Part shown: positions 40,185 through 51,684 of the stretch, piece after piece
How positions within the stretch are numbered: the stretch's first letter is position 1
Layout of the letters: every line of letters begins with the position of its first letter
Assembly: GCF_035594125.1 (NCBI RefSeq)
Contig: NC_087178.1
Coordinates: 12,137,251-12,201,250 of the forward strand
Length of the DNA: 64,000 nucleotides
Direction of reading: 5' to 3'
Source: Scylla paramamosain
Lineage: Eukaryota > Arthropoda > Malacostraca > Decapoda > Portunidae
Made by a program: the position numbers and the translations under genes
The notes under the pieces: model-generated
Told to the model about the DNA's origin: nothing
The model's database searches: none
The model's input: the letters and a program-made list of their open reading frames with translations, nothing else

Positions 40185-41252
40185 ATGGCATTCAACAGTG
40201 ACCAAGTGCTAGTGCTGAACAACGGTTCAGGGAAGAGGGCAAGAGCATCCTCTTCTTCAGCATCCCTAAAGTGCTCCACACCCAAGAAAGCGGCCCGTAA
40301 CCTGCTGGAGGACAGCAGCAGTGATGAGCGCTCACCGAAGCGAGCCACCCGCAGCCTCCAGCCTTCATGGCAGGAGGACAACGCTACCGAAACGGACTGG
40401 GCCCCACTCGACCTCTCCGTTTTCAGCGATGTGGTGCAGCAGCAGCAGCAGGACGGCGGTGAGGAGCGAGGATGGACTACCGTCACGACCAGCCGAGCTC
40501 GCCGCCACCAGCCCCCGAGGCCCAAGTTCAAGCTGGGCAGCCTGGGAGAATACGAGAACTCTTACCGAGCCATCTCTGCCCTCGAGAGGGAGTATCCGAC
40601 CCTTCGGATACAGGTAAAGGTTAATCTCAAGGGAGAGCACGTGGTCACGCCCAAGGACGAGGATTCCACGGCACTCCTGCGCCGCATCGCGGAGGAAGGA
40701 AACAGGGTGCTCCTCCTCGACCCAAGCGAAAAGAGGCACAAAGTGGTCCTGGAGCGCTACCCGCTCGACCTGCCTCTCGAGGCGGTAGAGGCTCACCCTC
40801 AGGTGACCTCCGCCCAGCGTCTGACCTCCAGGAGGGACAAGTTGCCCACGAGACAGGTGCTACTTGTGTGTGTGGGGCCGCCGCCCGCCAAGTTGGATCT
40901 CGGCTGCTGGGGCAGATACTCCCTGCGCCCATACCAAGGTGAGCCTGTAAGATGTTACAGGTGCCAACGGTACAACCACCTGCAGGCGCGGTGCGAACAT
41001 GCCGCCAGGTGCGGCGTGTGCAGCCTGCCCCACCCGACGGAGGAGTGCATCGCCCGCCATAAGGCCAACGAGGCAACCACCACCAGGTGCCCAAACTGTG
41101 GGAAAAACCACCACGCGTGGAACCCCCAGTGCCCTGAGAGGCTCCGTAGGATGCCTCGTTCACGCCAGCAGCAACAACAGCAGTCTCAGGCGCCACCAAG
41201 GCGGCAACGTCGACGTCGCCATAAAGCGTCGCATGGGCAGCCCCGGCAATAG
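40185..41252 (+). pseudogene. gag-like ORF1 region with three zinc knuckles
   Basis: From ATG 40185 the frame has a low-complexity N-terminus (SSSDE, QQQQ), an RNA-binding-type middle (LGEYENSYRAISALEREYPT) and three knuckles: CYRCQRYNHLQARC, CGVCSLPHPTEEC and CPNCGKNHHAWNPQC. These match the layout of the minus-strand LINE at 52427-57766. The frame stops at 41250-41252. Homologous gag C-terminal sequence continues in other frames (to 41472, then 41652-41945 with MVQLMAELLASP), so frameshifts have broken a once longer ORF, probably one continuous with the endonuclease. Confidence 0.8.
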
Positions 41253-41925
41253 GTCGCTCAGCCCCAGCAGCAACAGCATCCACCACGTGGCCAGCCAGGA
41301 AGGTCAGCGCGAGATCCCGTCGCACCCGCCCCACCTCCAGTCAGGTCAGCTTGGGTCCCGCGGCAGGCCCCCTCAGCCACCCCCCCACCCCCGTCCCAGC
41401 CAGCGGCAAGACCGGAAGAGATTAACCGGCAACCCCCTCACCGCCGACCCGAGGTACAGCCTCCAGCCATAGGCACGGAGAGCCGCACCCCCTCCGCCCA
41501 CCCCTCCACTCGCTCAGGTAGCACCCCTACCAAGCATGCTCGAGCCAAGCCCCACCACCCAAGCAGCGGCACACAAGGGAGAGACCCTCCCAGCGACGCC
41601 CCCGCCCGTGCGGCGACAGGCCCAGCACCGACAACGGCGAGGAGGAGAGCCATGGTCCCGAGCAATCCTCTCCACGGGGTGCCCGCCTGTCTCAGCGAAG
41701 AAACCCGCGCGGTGGTCAACTGCCTCGTGGCGCGGATGGTGCAGTTGATGGCGGAGCTGCTTGCCAGCCCTGATCACGTCCCCGCTAGGCGGGACGATCT
41801 GGACGCGCTCCTCCGCCAGGAGACGGCCACGGCCATCTCTGAGTGCGGCCTCCTGCCACCACCGCTGAACTCGAGGGACCCACGTCTGTGCCCCTCCCTC
41901 CAACCACCAGACCTTCACCACCAAC

Positions 41926-42522
41926 ATGGAGAGGAGATATGCTGAGGGCGCCACCCACGCGGACCAGCCTGCAGGGCCCCCCAGGCTCAGAGTCCTGCAA
42001 TGGAACGTGCAGGGCCTGCGACCCAAGAAACATCAAGTCCTACAGGCCGTCTTCGAGGAACACCTTGACGTTGTGCTCCTCCAGGAAACACTGACACCCG
42101 CCGACTTTGAATGGAGGGTGGCGGGCTACACCCCTCACTCGCTCCCCACAGCGGAGGACACCCGAGGCTGTGCAGCACTGGTGAGGAACACAATCCCTCA
42201 CCGTAGGGTTGCAGCCCCAGTCAACTGCGGGGACGGTGTGGAGGTCCTGGCGCTGGAGCTGCAGGAGGGAAGTCTCCCGCTCCTGGTATACAACGTATAC
42301 AGGAGCCAGCGACACCAGCTGGAGGCAGGAGAGCTTCTCACCCTCGCCTCCCCCTCCAGTCTCTTGGTTGCGGGCGACCTCAACGCCCACCACCCCATGC
42401 TACAGTCACCGTCCCCAGCCAACGAAACGGACCGACCCTCACCAGCGACCACTTTGCCACCCTCACCACCCTCCCAGTGGCCCCGCCGGTCCCACCCCGC
42501 CTGCCCCCACGCTGGAACATAA
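41926..42522 (+). pseudogene. AP endonuclease domain, internally deleted
   Basis: It encodes LRVLQWNVQGLRPKKHQ, VVLLQET, VYNVYRSQ and LLVAGDLNAHHP, the first catalytic blocks of the APE-type endonuclease. After NAHHPMLQ it jumps to sequence just before the SDHF block, so roughly 80 residues are missing, and the SDHF block is in another frame (TSDHFATL near 42443). The nuclease cannot work. Confidence 0.85.
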
Positions 42523-44870
42523 GGAGAGCGGACTGGACCAAGTTTCAGGCCTCTCTTGACGAGTGGTGGGCCGCCTATCAGCCGCCCGCCGACCTACATC
42601 AGCAGGAGAGGGACCTGACGACGGCCATCCAGACCGCAGCCGCCGCAGCCATCCCCAGGTGCACCCTGAGCCGCCGCCACCGGACAGACTGGTGGTACTA
42701 CAAGGAAGAGGTGCGCGAGCACAACCACCGTGTCAACCAGCACAGGAAACTGTACAAAAGGCGCCCCAACCCCAACAACCTAAGACTCCTACAGGATGTG
42801 GTGGCCCGCGCACGGCAGGTATCCCTGAGGGCCAGAGAGGCTAAGTGGCTGGAGTGGTGCGCCACTTTTAGCCACCACACGTCTCTAGGCCAGCTGTGGA
42901 GGAGCGTGAGGACAGCCTCCGGCGCTGTCCCGCCCCGCCCGCCCGCCCACCCGCACCCGCAGCAGGAGGCAGAGAGGCTTGCCACCATGTTCACCACGCG
43001 GAGCTCCAGTGACCAGCTTCCTCCCCAGACACAACGCATCCAGCAGCAGCTCCGACCACACCGCGACGAGGCTGTCAGGGAGGCGATGGAGGAAGCCGAC
43101 GTGACTGACCAGCCCTTCTCCCTTCAAGAGCCGGAGCGGGCTAGGAGGAGAGGCCGCGACACGGCAGCGGGGGCGGACGGCGTGCCATACTCCATGTTGG
43201 CGCACGCTGGGCCGGCTGGGGACGCCGCGCTGTTGGCCACCATCAACGCCTCATGGATGGCGGGCTGTCTGCCGCCCGCGTGGAAGGAAGCCGACATTCA
43301 GCCGATTCCAAAGCCGAGGGAGCCCACCAAGATCAGACCCATCTCTCTCCTCAGCTGCACGGCCAAAACGGCTGAGAGGATGGTGCTCGCGCGGCTACAG
43401 TGGCGCGTAGGGCCCTCTCACCCACATGTGTTCGGCTACACCCGCGAAGTGAGCACGGCAGACAGCATCCTCGCCCTGCTGACCCAAATTGACCGCCGCC
43501 CCGCCGTCATCGTCTTCATCGACCTCGAGAAGGCGTTCGAGCTAGCCAGCCCTCACGCCATCCTCGACGCACTCGTGCGGAAAGGGGTGCGAGGAAGGCT
43601 GCTGGCCTGGCTCCGCGACTACCTGCAGCGCCGCCGCGCCAGGGTTAGTAGGTTCCAGGGCCTGAGGTCGACCTTCAAGGTACTTGAGAACGGGACGCCC
43701 CAGGGCGGCATCCTCAGCCCCCTACTGTTCAACCTGCTGATGGAACAGCTAGTGGCACTGCCTTTCCACGCTGGCACCGTCCTGCTGAGCTACGCCGATG
43801 ACCTCGCCCTCGTGGTCACCGGAAGGGGCAACAAGCTCAGGAGGACGCAGCAGGCACTCGACCTCATCAGCGGGAAATGCCAGGACCTGGGGCTCAAGAT
43901 CTCGGCAGAGAAGTCCCGGGCCATGATGGTGAAGGCAGCAGACCCAACCTGGCAGCTCCACGTCCAGGGAGTTGAGCTGGCATGGACCAACTCCTACCAG
44001 TACCTCGGTGTGTGGGTGGACAAGCGGCCGTCCTTCACAGCCCACGCCGCCTACCTGAGGGAGAGGACGCAGTCTAGGCTGAGCGTGATGCGGGCCATGA
44101 CGCGAATCAACGCGGGCGCCACTTTTTCCGTCCTGCGCCAGTACTACGTGCACGCTGTTCGCTCGCTGGTGGATTACAGCGCCCCCGTCCTCATAGCACT
44201 CTCTCCAAACCAGCAGGAGCGGATCGAGGTGCTACAAAACACCGCAATGAGGACCATGCTGGGGGCACCGAGGTGGTCCAGCGCATGCGTCATGCAGAGC
44301 GAGACCAGACTGGTACCCCTCACCACCAGGGTACAGCAGATCACGGCCTGCCGCGTAGCGAGGGTGCTGCAGCGTGACGCGGAGGGAGTGACACAGAGGA
44401 GACTGAGACTGGCGGGGACGCAGGGCGCCGAATCTCTCCGCCGCAACCCGTGGTTGCTGCAGTGCACGCTGGCTACCCACAACCTGGCTCGCATGGAGAA
44501 CTGGCCACAGGCGGACCTCCCTGCCCCCACCTTCCGTGCCCCACCCCCGTGGGAGCCACCCGCGGCAGAGTTCTCCGCCACACAGCTGCCCGCCAGCAAG
44601 GCGCTCTGCGCCGTGGAGGAGATGCGGCAGCACGCCTTCATGGCCCTGGCGCAGGTCACCGAGCCAGACAGTGTTGTGTACTACACCGACGGCTCGGCTG
44701 ACCCTGACAGCGGAAGGACGGGCGCTGCTGCCATCACCAGAGGGGCCGAGGTGTGTGAGAGGACTCCCGACCACTGCTCCACCCTGCAGACAGAACTGGT
44801 GGCCATCCTGCTGGCCCTGGAGCACGCTCAACACCGGCGGGAGCGCACCGTGGTGCTCCACACCGACTCA
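42477..44870 (+). pseudogene. reverse transcriptase and N-terminal RNase H
   Basis: A 798-codon frame. RT motifs: RPISLLSC, DLEKAFE (Asp349), NGTPQGGILSPLLF and LLSYADDLAL (YADD at 439-442). The RT core is intact. RNase H begins with TDGS (Asp738), QTELVA (Glu773) and HTDS (Asp797). The frame then ends in the CR1 insert at 44871. The RT shares most motifs with the element at 52427-57766. Confidence 0.88.
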
Positions 44871-45600
44871 TAAGAACATAAGAACATAAGAAATAAGGGA
44901 AGCTGCAAGAAGCGACCAGGCTTACACGTGGCAGTCCCTGTATGAAACACTCCTACCTATTTCCATCTGTTATCCCCATCCATAAACTTGTCTAATCTTC
45001 TCTTAAAGCTCTCTAGTGTCCTAGCACTAACAACATGATTACTGAGTCCGTTCCACTCATCTACCACTCTATTTGAGAACCAATTTTTTCCTATCTCCTT
45101 CCTAAACCTAAATTTTTCAAGCTTGAACCCGTTATTTCTTGTTCTACCCTGGTTGCTGATCCTAAGAATTTTGCTTACATCACCCTTGTTATAACCCTTA
45201 TACCACTTAAAGACTTCTATCAGGTCCCCTCTTAACCTACGTCTCTCTAGAGAATGTAAATTTAACCGCTTCAACCTCGCTTCGTAAGGAATACTCCTCA
45301 TCCCCTGTATCCTTTTAGTCATTCTCCTCTGTACTGATTCTAATAGACCTATATCTTTCCTGTAATGTGGGGACCAGAACTGCACAGCGTAGTCTAGATG
45401 AGGTCTGACCAGCGCCAAGTATAACTTTAATATTACTTCCGGCCTTCTACTTTTAACACTCCTAAAAATGAATCCTAGTACCCTATTTGCCTTGTTTCTG
45501 GCTTCTATGCATTGTTTCCCTAGACGGAGTTCAGAGCTAACTATAACTCCTAAATCTTTCTCGTACCCTGTACCTACCAGAGTTTGGGTGTTTAATGTGT
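44871..45600 (-). mobile_element. CR1/L2-type LINE fragment nested in the RNase H of the I-group LINE
   Basis: 730 bp, nearly identical to 46591-47322 (about three substitutions noticed over hundreds of bases). It encodes the C-terminal 153 residues of the ORF, MALVRPHLDYAVQFW to FKRRLDKFMD. Its 3' end on this strand is the octamer TTCTTATG repeat, as in CR1/L2 elements. It is 5' truncated. Confidence 0.9.
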
Positions 45601-46261
45601 GGGGCTACAGGCTCCCCAACAGCCGTATCCCAGCGACAACGTGGGCCTCGTCACCGTCATCCTGGGTAGCCTCCAGAGCCTCGCCGCGCAGGGGCGGCGG
45701 GTGAGGCTCAACTGGATACCCAGCCAAGTGGGAGTACGAGGCAACGAGGCTGCCGACGCAGCCGCCAAGAGAGCTGCTAGTGGCCCCCAGGTGACACGGC
45801 ATGTGCCGCCCAGCCTGAGCCAAGTGAGGGCGCGAGCCAGGCTCGCCGCAACCAAGCGCGCCCGCCACACGCACCGGCAGCTGGAAACCAGGAAGAGACA
45901 GGCAGCTTGGTACGCCTCCGCCACTGGCTACCAGTCGTTGGACGCCTCCCAGCAGCAGCCCAGAGCAGACGGCGTGTTGCTGCAACGCGTAAGGCTGGGC
46001 TACTGCACCAGGGAACAGCTGTACGACGACTTTCGGTGGCAGGAGTGCGACCACTGCGGGAGGCACAGCCGCCACCCGCTAGTGCACTACCTACTGTCCT
46101 GTCCGGCCACCGCTGCCCTCAGACCAACGCCGCCACCACCGGCCCATCCTGTAGGCGGTGATCTCCTCAGCAGCCGCGAGGCCAGGGCTGCCCTCATCGT
46201 CCACCACACGCCCACAGACCTGATGCTGCGAGTTCTCAGGGCAGCGCCCCCTCCCCGCTGA
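45601..46261 (+). pseudogene. RNase H C-terminal half and Cys/His tail of the I-group LINE
   Basis: It continues the frame cut at 44870. It encodes LQAPQQPYPSDNVGLV, then the last RNase H block WIPSQVGVRGNEAADAA, and the C-terminal HxC motif (CDHCGRHSRHPLVHYLLSC), ending AAPPPR. The same segment in the truncated copy ends at 39873. Confidence 0.87.
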
Positions 46262-46588
46262 ACAGGTCGCAGCTCATTTTCTGACCGGCGAGCAGCACTC
46301 CTCGCCGCGCCACCGCACCGCCCACCACCGGGACCCAAGACTCCCCCCACCTGCGGGCTGGTGCCCGCTTTGTGTATTATGTACATTCATGTATATTTTT
46401 TCTTTTGTGCAATATGTATATATGTATATGTTGACATAATACTCAATAAACCTTTAATAATAATAATAAGTTATTTTAATAAATATCAATTATCAATTTA
46501 CTACACCACTTCAAAACTGAGTGGATGACTGGAGTTTACTATCATGTGTGTATGTCATCTTTGTGTGTGTAACATGGTAGATGAAAGA

Positions 46589-49500
46589 CATAAGAACATA
46601 AGAACATAAGAAATAAGGGAAGCTGCAAGAAGCGACCAGGCTTACACGTGGCAGTCCCTGTATGAAACACTCCTACCTATTTCCATCTGTTATCCCCATC
46701 CATAAACTTGTCTAATCTTCTCTTAAAGCTCTCTAGTGTCCTAGCACTAACTACATGATTACTGAGTCCGTTCCACTCATCTACCACTCTATTTGAGAAC
46801 CAATTTTTTCCTATCTCCTTCCTAAACCTAAATTTTTCAAGCTTGAACCCGTTATTTCTTGTTCTACCCTGGTTGCTGATCCTAAGAATTTTGCTTACAT
46901 CTCCCTTGTTATAACCCTTATACCACTTAAAGACTTCTATCAGGTCCCCTCTTAACCTACGTCTCTCTAGAGAATGTAAATTTAACCGCTTCAACCTCGC
47001 TTCGTAAGGAATACTCCTCATCCCCTGTATCCTTTTAGTCATTCTCCTCTGTACTGATTCTAATAGACCTATATCTTTCCTGTAATGTGGGGACCAGAAC
47101 TGCACAGCGTAGTCTAGATGAGGTCTGACCAGCGCCAAGTATAATTTTAATATTACTTCCGGCCTTCTACTTTTAACACTCCTAAAAATGAATCCTAGTA
47201 CCCTATTTGCCTTGTTTCTGGCTTCTATGCATTGTTTCCCTAGACGGAGTTCAGAGCTAACTATAACTCCTAAATCTTTCTCGTACCCTGTACCTACCAG
47301 AATTTGGGTGTTTAATGTGTACCTATTGTGTGGGTTTCCTCTACCTACGCTAAGCACTTTGCATTTATTGATATTAAATTGCATTTGCCATCTATCCGTC
47401 CATTCATTCATTCTATCTAAGTCTGTCTGCAAGGCGATGGCATCCGCTTCTGACCTAATTAATCTACCTATCTTTGTGTCATCCGCAAATTTACTAACAT
47501 CGCTACTAATTCCACTATCCAAGTCATTGATATATATTAGAAATAATAATGGCCCTAATACTGATCCCTGTGGCACCCCACTAATGACATGACCCCACTC
47601 GGATTTCGAGCCGTTTATTAGCACTCTCTGTCGCCTGTTACCAAGCCATGACCCTATCCAACCTAACACCTTCCCATCTATCCCGTGCGCCCTAACCTTT
47701 CTCAGGAGCCTTTGATGGGGCACCTTGTCGAATGCTTTACTAAAGTCCAGATATAAGATATCATAACAATCACCATTATCTACTGCCTCGTACACCTTAC
47801 TGTAAAAACTTAACAAGTTTGTCAGGCAAGACTTCCCCTTCGTGAAGCCATGCTGTGACTGATTTATCAAGTTATGTTTGTCTAAATGTTCCCTAATGTT
47901 CCTGGCTATTATTGACTCTAACATTTTACCTACAACTGAAGTTAAGCTGACAGGTCTATAATTAGACGCTAAAGTTTTATCCCCTTTCTTAAAGATGGGT
48001 ACTACATTAGCCTGCCTCCACATTACTGGTACCTCACCCGACTCCAGTGATTTCCTAAAGACAGAAACTAACGGCTCACTAATAATCTTTTTACATTCCT
48101 TCAGTACTCTGGGATATATTTCATCAGGTCCTGGTGACTTGAACTTTTTTAGCCTATCTATCTCCTGCTCCACTATCTCCCTAGTTATGGAAATATCCGT
48201 CAGCTTCTCATACTCATCTGCTCTAAACACCTGTTCACTATCTGGCATATCCTGCATGTTTTCCTGAGTGAAGACAGTTAAAAAATAATCATTCAGAAGT
48301 TTACTAATCTCCTCCCCAGAACTAACCAGCTCCCCATCTGCTGCCTTTAATGGACCTACAGTATCCTTATTTTTCGTCCTGTATACTCGTACCTGATAAA
48401 ATCCCTTGGGGTCCGTCTTCGCCTGGCTGGCTACCTTTAATTCATAATTGTCCTTAGCTTTCCTCGTTAACTTCCTGACTGTTCTAACTAATTCATTATA
48501 CTGTGTCCTTAAAACCTCCTCACCTGCCTTTAATCTCTTATATATACTTCTCTTACGCCCTATATAATGCTTTAACCTAGCAGTCATCCATTTAGGGTCA
48601 TTTTTTTGTGATCTTATTGTTTTATACGGGATATTTGCTAACTGACCTGTATGAACTTTATCTACGAAATATTTATACAATTCATCTACATTTACTTCAC
48701 CTAATCTCCTCATCTCGTTCCCTACCATCCTCTCCCCTCCCTCATCAACTCGCCTCGACCTTACCTCTCTCATTTCAGCATGACCTGACATTCCAACATG
48801 CTCACACCTATCTCCCCCCTTCCTCTTTTCTCCTCCCTTCTGGAGCCTCACCTCACCTCCCTCATCCTGCCTTATCTCTCTGAACTCCGTCCCTGACCTG
48901 ACCTCACCCTGCATCCTTTGCCAGTCCACTCCTTGGAGGTACCTTTTCAATTCTTCAAAATCTGCTCTCCTAAAGTCAGGTATTTTACTAGTGTTTTTAT
49001 TTCTAACAGTTTCTTCCCATTCTAGATTGTACCTAATTTCCCTATGGTCACTGTTACCTAGCTGTCCTCCAACCTCTACCTGCGTGACTGCTTCCTCCCT
49101 GTTAGTAAGAATTAAATCTAGAATATTATTCCCCCTTGTGGGTTCTACTACTACCTGTTTTAAAAAATTATCCTGAATTACCTTAAGGAATTCCTCTGCT
49201 TCCTTGTTACCCACAATCAGACTCCAGTCGATATTCCTAAAATTAAAATCTCCTACCACACATACCTGACTGTACCTGCCTGCTCTATTTAATTCCTGCC
49301 ACAGTGAGGTGTTAATTTCCTCTGTACTGGTCGGTGGTCTGTAAACTACCCCTAGTACTACTGACTGCGATCCTTCCTTAATATCTACCCATATCGACTC
49401 TGCTTTGTTATCTGTTTTAATTCTATTGTTCATACAGCACTGTAATGTGTCCCTAACGTATAACGCGACACCTCCTCCTCTCCTGTTTTCTCTATCTTTA

Positions 49501-49745
49501 TAGAACATTGTATACCCATCTATCTTAACTTCTGGATTAAATACTTTTCCTGACATATCTAACCAAGTTTCAGTTAAAGCAATGATATCAAATTTCTCTA
49601 CACTCGCTATTCCTCTAAGCAAGTCTATTTTATTCAGAATACTTCTACAATTTGTGTAGTAAACACTTAAGCTATTTCTCACCATCCCTAAGCTAGCTTC
49701 CTTTCTATGTAATGCTGATATGCACACCTTGCTAAGGTTTTTTTT
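46589..49745 (-). mobile_element. CR1/L2-type LINE with intact ORF2
   Basis: On the minus strand the element runs from about 49745 to an octamer tail, TTCTTATG repeated three times (46589-46612). One uninterrupted ORF covers nearly all of it. No gag-like ORF1 is present, so it is 5' truncated just upstream of ORF2 or starts near it. Its 5' end lies about 30 bp downstream of the U2 gene's 3' end, in the same orientation. Confidence 0.88.
46677..49727 (-). CDS. CR1/L2-type ORF2: endonuclease and reverse transcriptase, 1016 aa
   Basis: An intact ORF. The AP endonuclease (about residues 18-240) has YYTNCRSI, LTETWL, VVYRPP, GDFNFRNIDW, ILDLILTN and NSDHREI. RT (about 560-800) has VVPIFKKGD, NYRPVSLTS, FSKAFDKVPH, GVPQGSVLGPLLF and FADD (747-750). 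The C-terminus (LALVRPHLDYAVQFWSPHY onward) is typical of CR1/L2. All catalytic residues I can check are present, so the protein could be active. Non-LTR retrotransposition copies RNA into DNA at a nicked target. There is no RNase H, as expected for this group. Confidence 0.9.
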   Translation of the reverse strand: MCISALHRKEASLGMVRNSLSVYYTNCRSILNKIDLLRGIASVEKFDIIALTETWLDMSGKVFNPEVKIDGYTMFYKDRENRRGGGVALYVRDTLQCCMNNRIKTDNKAESIWVDIKEGSQSVVLGVVYRPPTSTEEINTSLWQELNRAGRYSQVCVVGDFNFRNIDWSLIVGNKEAEEFLKVIQDNFLKQVVVEPTRGNNILDLILTNREEAVTQVEVGGQLGNSDHREIRYNLEWEETVRNKNTSKIPDFRRADFEELKRYLQGVDWQRMQGEVRSGTEFREIRQDEGGEVRLQKGGEKRKGGDRCEHVGMSGHAEMREVRSRRVDEGGERMVGNEMRRLGEVNVDELYKYFVDKVHTGQLANIPYKTIRSQKNDPKWMTARLKHYIGRKRSIYKRLKAGEEVLRTQYNELVRTVRKLTRKAKDNYELKVASQAKTDPKGFYQVRVYRTKNKDTVGPLKAADGELVSSGEEISKLLNDYFLTVFTQENMQDMPDSEQVFRADEYEKLTDISITREIVEQEIDRLKKFKSPGPDEIYPRVLKECKKIISEPLVSVFRKSLESGEVPVMWRQANVVPIFKKGDKTLASNYRPVSLTSVVGKMLESIIARNIREHLDKHNLINQSQHGFTKGKSCLTNLLSFYSKVYEAVDNGDCYDILYLDFSKAFDKVPHQRLLRKVRAHGIDGKVLGWIGSWLGNRRQRVLINGSKSEWGHVISGVPQGSVLGPLLFLIYINDLDSGISSDVSKFADDTKIGRLIRSEADAIALQTDLDRMNEWTDRWQMQFNINKCKVLSVGRGNPHNRYTLNTQILVGTGYEKDLGVIVSSELRLGKQCIEARNKANRVLGFIFRSVKSRRPEVILKLYLALVRPHLDYAVQFWSPHYRKDIGLLESVQRRMTKRIQGMRSIPYEARLKRLNLHSLERRRLRGDLIEVFKWYKGYNKGDVSKILRISNQGRTRNNGFKLEKFRFRKEIGKNWFSNRVVDEWNGLSNHVVSARTLESFKRRLDKFMDGDNRWK

Positions 49746-49776
49746 CAGATGAAAAGGTTATTTTCCCCTGGGGGAG

Positions 49777-49963
49777 TGGACCGATCCCGGAAGTACTGCA
49801 ATACAGGGCCGATCCGCGGCAAAGGTGGAGCAAGCCCCTAGCACTTCGCCATAGTCCAAAAAACAGATTAATATCGTAGATCCCACATGGGGATCGTATC
49901 AGATATTAAGCTGATAAGAACAGATACTACACTTTGATCTTAGCCAAAAGGCCGAGAAGCGAT
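49777..49963 (-). ncRNA. U2 snRNA gene
   Basis: The minus strand from 49963 reads ATCGCTTCTCGGCCTTTTGG, the U2 5' end, followed by the branch-point recognition region GTGTAGTATCTG, TTCTTATCAG, an Sm-like TCTGTTTTTTGGA, and a 3' stem-loop with GTATTGCAGTACTTCCGGG. The length of about 187 nt is usual for U2. It pairs with the intron branch site in the spliceosome. No damage is obvious. Whether this copy is expressed depends on the pol II PSE upstream (right side), which I could not identify. Confidence 0.92.
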
Positions 49964-50178
49964 ACCTTACAAGGGAAACACGGGAGCCACACTGTCCCGG
50001 GCTGAACACCCAGGCCGATCATTGCTGTACTATGTTACTGATGTCAAACCCCTGGGTTATTTACAGAATACTATTAAGTCAATGTTGGGAACTTAAATAT
50101 ATTCTTATTTTTTTAGGTTTATACCAGTGCTTCCCTATCTGGAAATCATCTTCCCAAATATCACTGCTTAAAAGTATC

Positions 50179-50472
<294 letters not shown>

Positions 50473-51266
50473 TTTTTCCTAAATCTAATGAACAAGTGAT
50501 CGTAAGCACCTCAAAGTAACGTAATTACATGCACCATGAAGTGAATAAGATTTAGTATCAACGAGTGTTTACACAACGGGACAGATTTCTATGTATTAGA
50601 AATTTCTAAACTTATTTCAGCAGAATAAACATTGATCGGCTGTAATGAATGTCAACATGATCCAACCTTGCTCAAAACCTCGGATAACAAGCAAGAGTAA
50701 GCATGTCATCTGTACCACGCTGTCTCTGCCTATGTCCAAATCTTATCATGCAGCTTTACAAGTACAGACAAGAAGTTCTTTCCAGCATAACAATGTTGAT
50801 ATTCTTCCCAGTGCCTAAGTTAGCCATCACTACTGCTACACAAGTTTTCTACTGTGCGTATCATGAACCAGAGACTCGTCAAAACCTAATCTTTACCTTT
50901 ACAAACCATTTCTCTGCAAACAATAATGTCTTAATTTAAAGATTTAATTTGCATGGGTGAAATTTCATATGGTTCCTCAATAATTACTCAACCAATTACA
51001 CTGAAACTTTGTATGTGTCGTGCAAATACGTTCCACATAACCAAGCATGTCAAATCTGCATTTGCATGTGCGTCCACAAACGTGTCAGGGCAACTGATGC
51101 ACTATTACAAAAATAAAGCCGAAGCATTATCAAGTCGAAAGTTCACGCTTGTGTCGTTCAAATGCAATATGCACTTAGTGAGCATTCCGCAGTGGGTGCG
51201 ACACTCGTTCATTGCCAATCAATAGCACTGGACATACTTGTTCCCATATCATCTGCTTAAAGGGAG

Positions 51267-51486
51267 AAAATATACAAAGGTACTTCACATTATGGATTAA
51301 CGGAGACACATTGTAATTATTAAAATATACAAAGGTACTTCACATTATGGATTAATGGACACACCATGTAATTACTAAAATATACAAAGGTACTTCACAT
51401 TATGGATTAATGGACACACCTTGTAATTACTAAAATATACAAAGGTATTTCACATTATGGATTAATGGACATACCATGTAATTACT
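51267..51486. repeat. four tandem 55-bp repeats
   Basis: Units 51267-51321, 51322-51376, 51377-51431 and 51432-51486 each start AAAATATACAAAGGTA and differ by a few bases. There are no spacers, so it is a minisatellite and not a CRISPR-type array. Confidence 0.92.
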
Positions 51487-51684
51487 ATCCTTCAAAAACA
51501 TCCACACTTGTTCATAATAGTAATACGTAAGATGTAATAGCATCACGAAATATCATTCAACAACAGTAATAAATACGGACATGAAGGAACGCAGCCCCGG
51601 CCTTCTCCTTAGAGTAGACAGCAGGCAGAGCATCTTTGGCGTCATCCCCCAACGGTAATGCATCTACAGTTTTCACTATCTATT

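Larger units (their letters stand above)
40087..46470 (+). mobile_element. nearly full-length GC-rich I-group LINE, defective, with nested CR1 insert
   Basis: This runs from a GC-rich 5' UTR through a gag-like zinc-knuckle ORF, AP endonuclease, RT, RNase H and a C-terminal Cys/His motif to a 3' UTR ending AATAAACCTTTAATAATAAT. RNase H plus a (TAA)n tail point to the I group of non-LTR retrotransposons; the exact clade is inference. It is inactive: frameshifts break the gag-like region, the endonuclease lost its central part, and a CR1-type fragment (44871-45600) splits RNase H. Its roughly 60% G+C contrasts with the AT-rich host DNA. The first base is uncertain because it abuts the duplication flanking the upstream copy. 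Confidence 0.85.

Noticed and set aside
38367..46386. Many long minus-strand and alternate-frame ORFs over the I-group LINE
   Set aside because: They are shadows of a GC-rich coding sequence. The plus-strand frames carry the RT, RNase H and zinc-knuckle motifs.
46440..46490. AATAAATA after the full-length I-group LINE as its target duplication
   Set aside because: It is separated from the tail by unrelated bases (GTTATTTT), and 8 AT-rich bases can match by chance here.
51267..51486. CRISPR-like array
   Set aside because: The repeats adjoin without spacers and the genome is eukaryotic.
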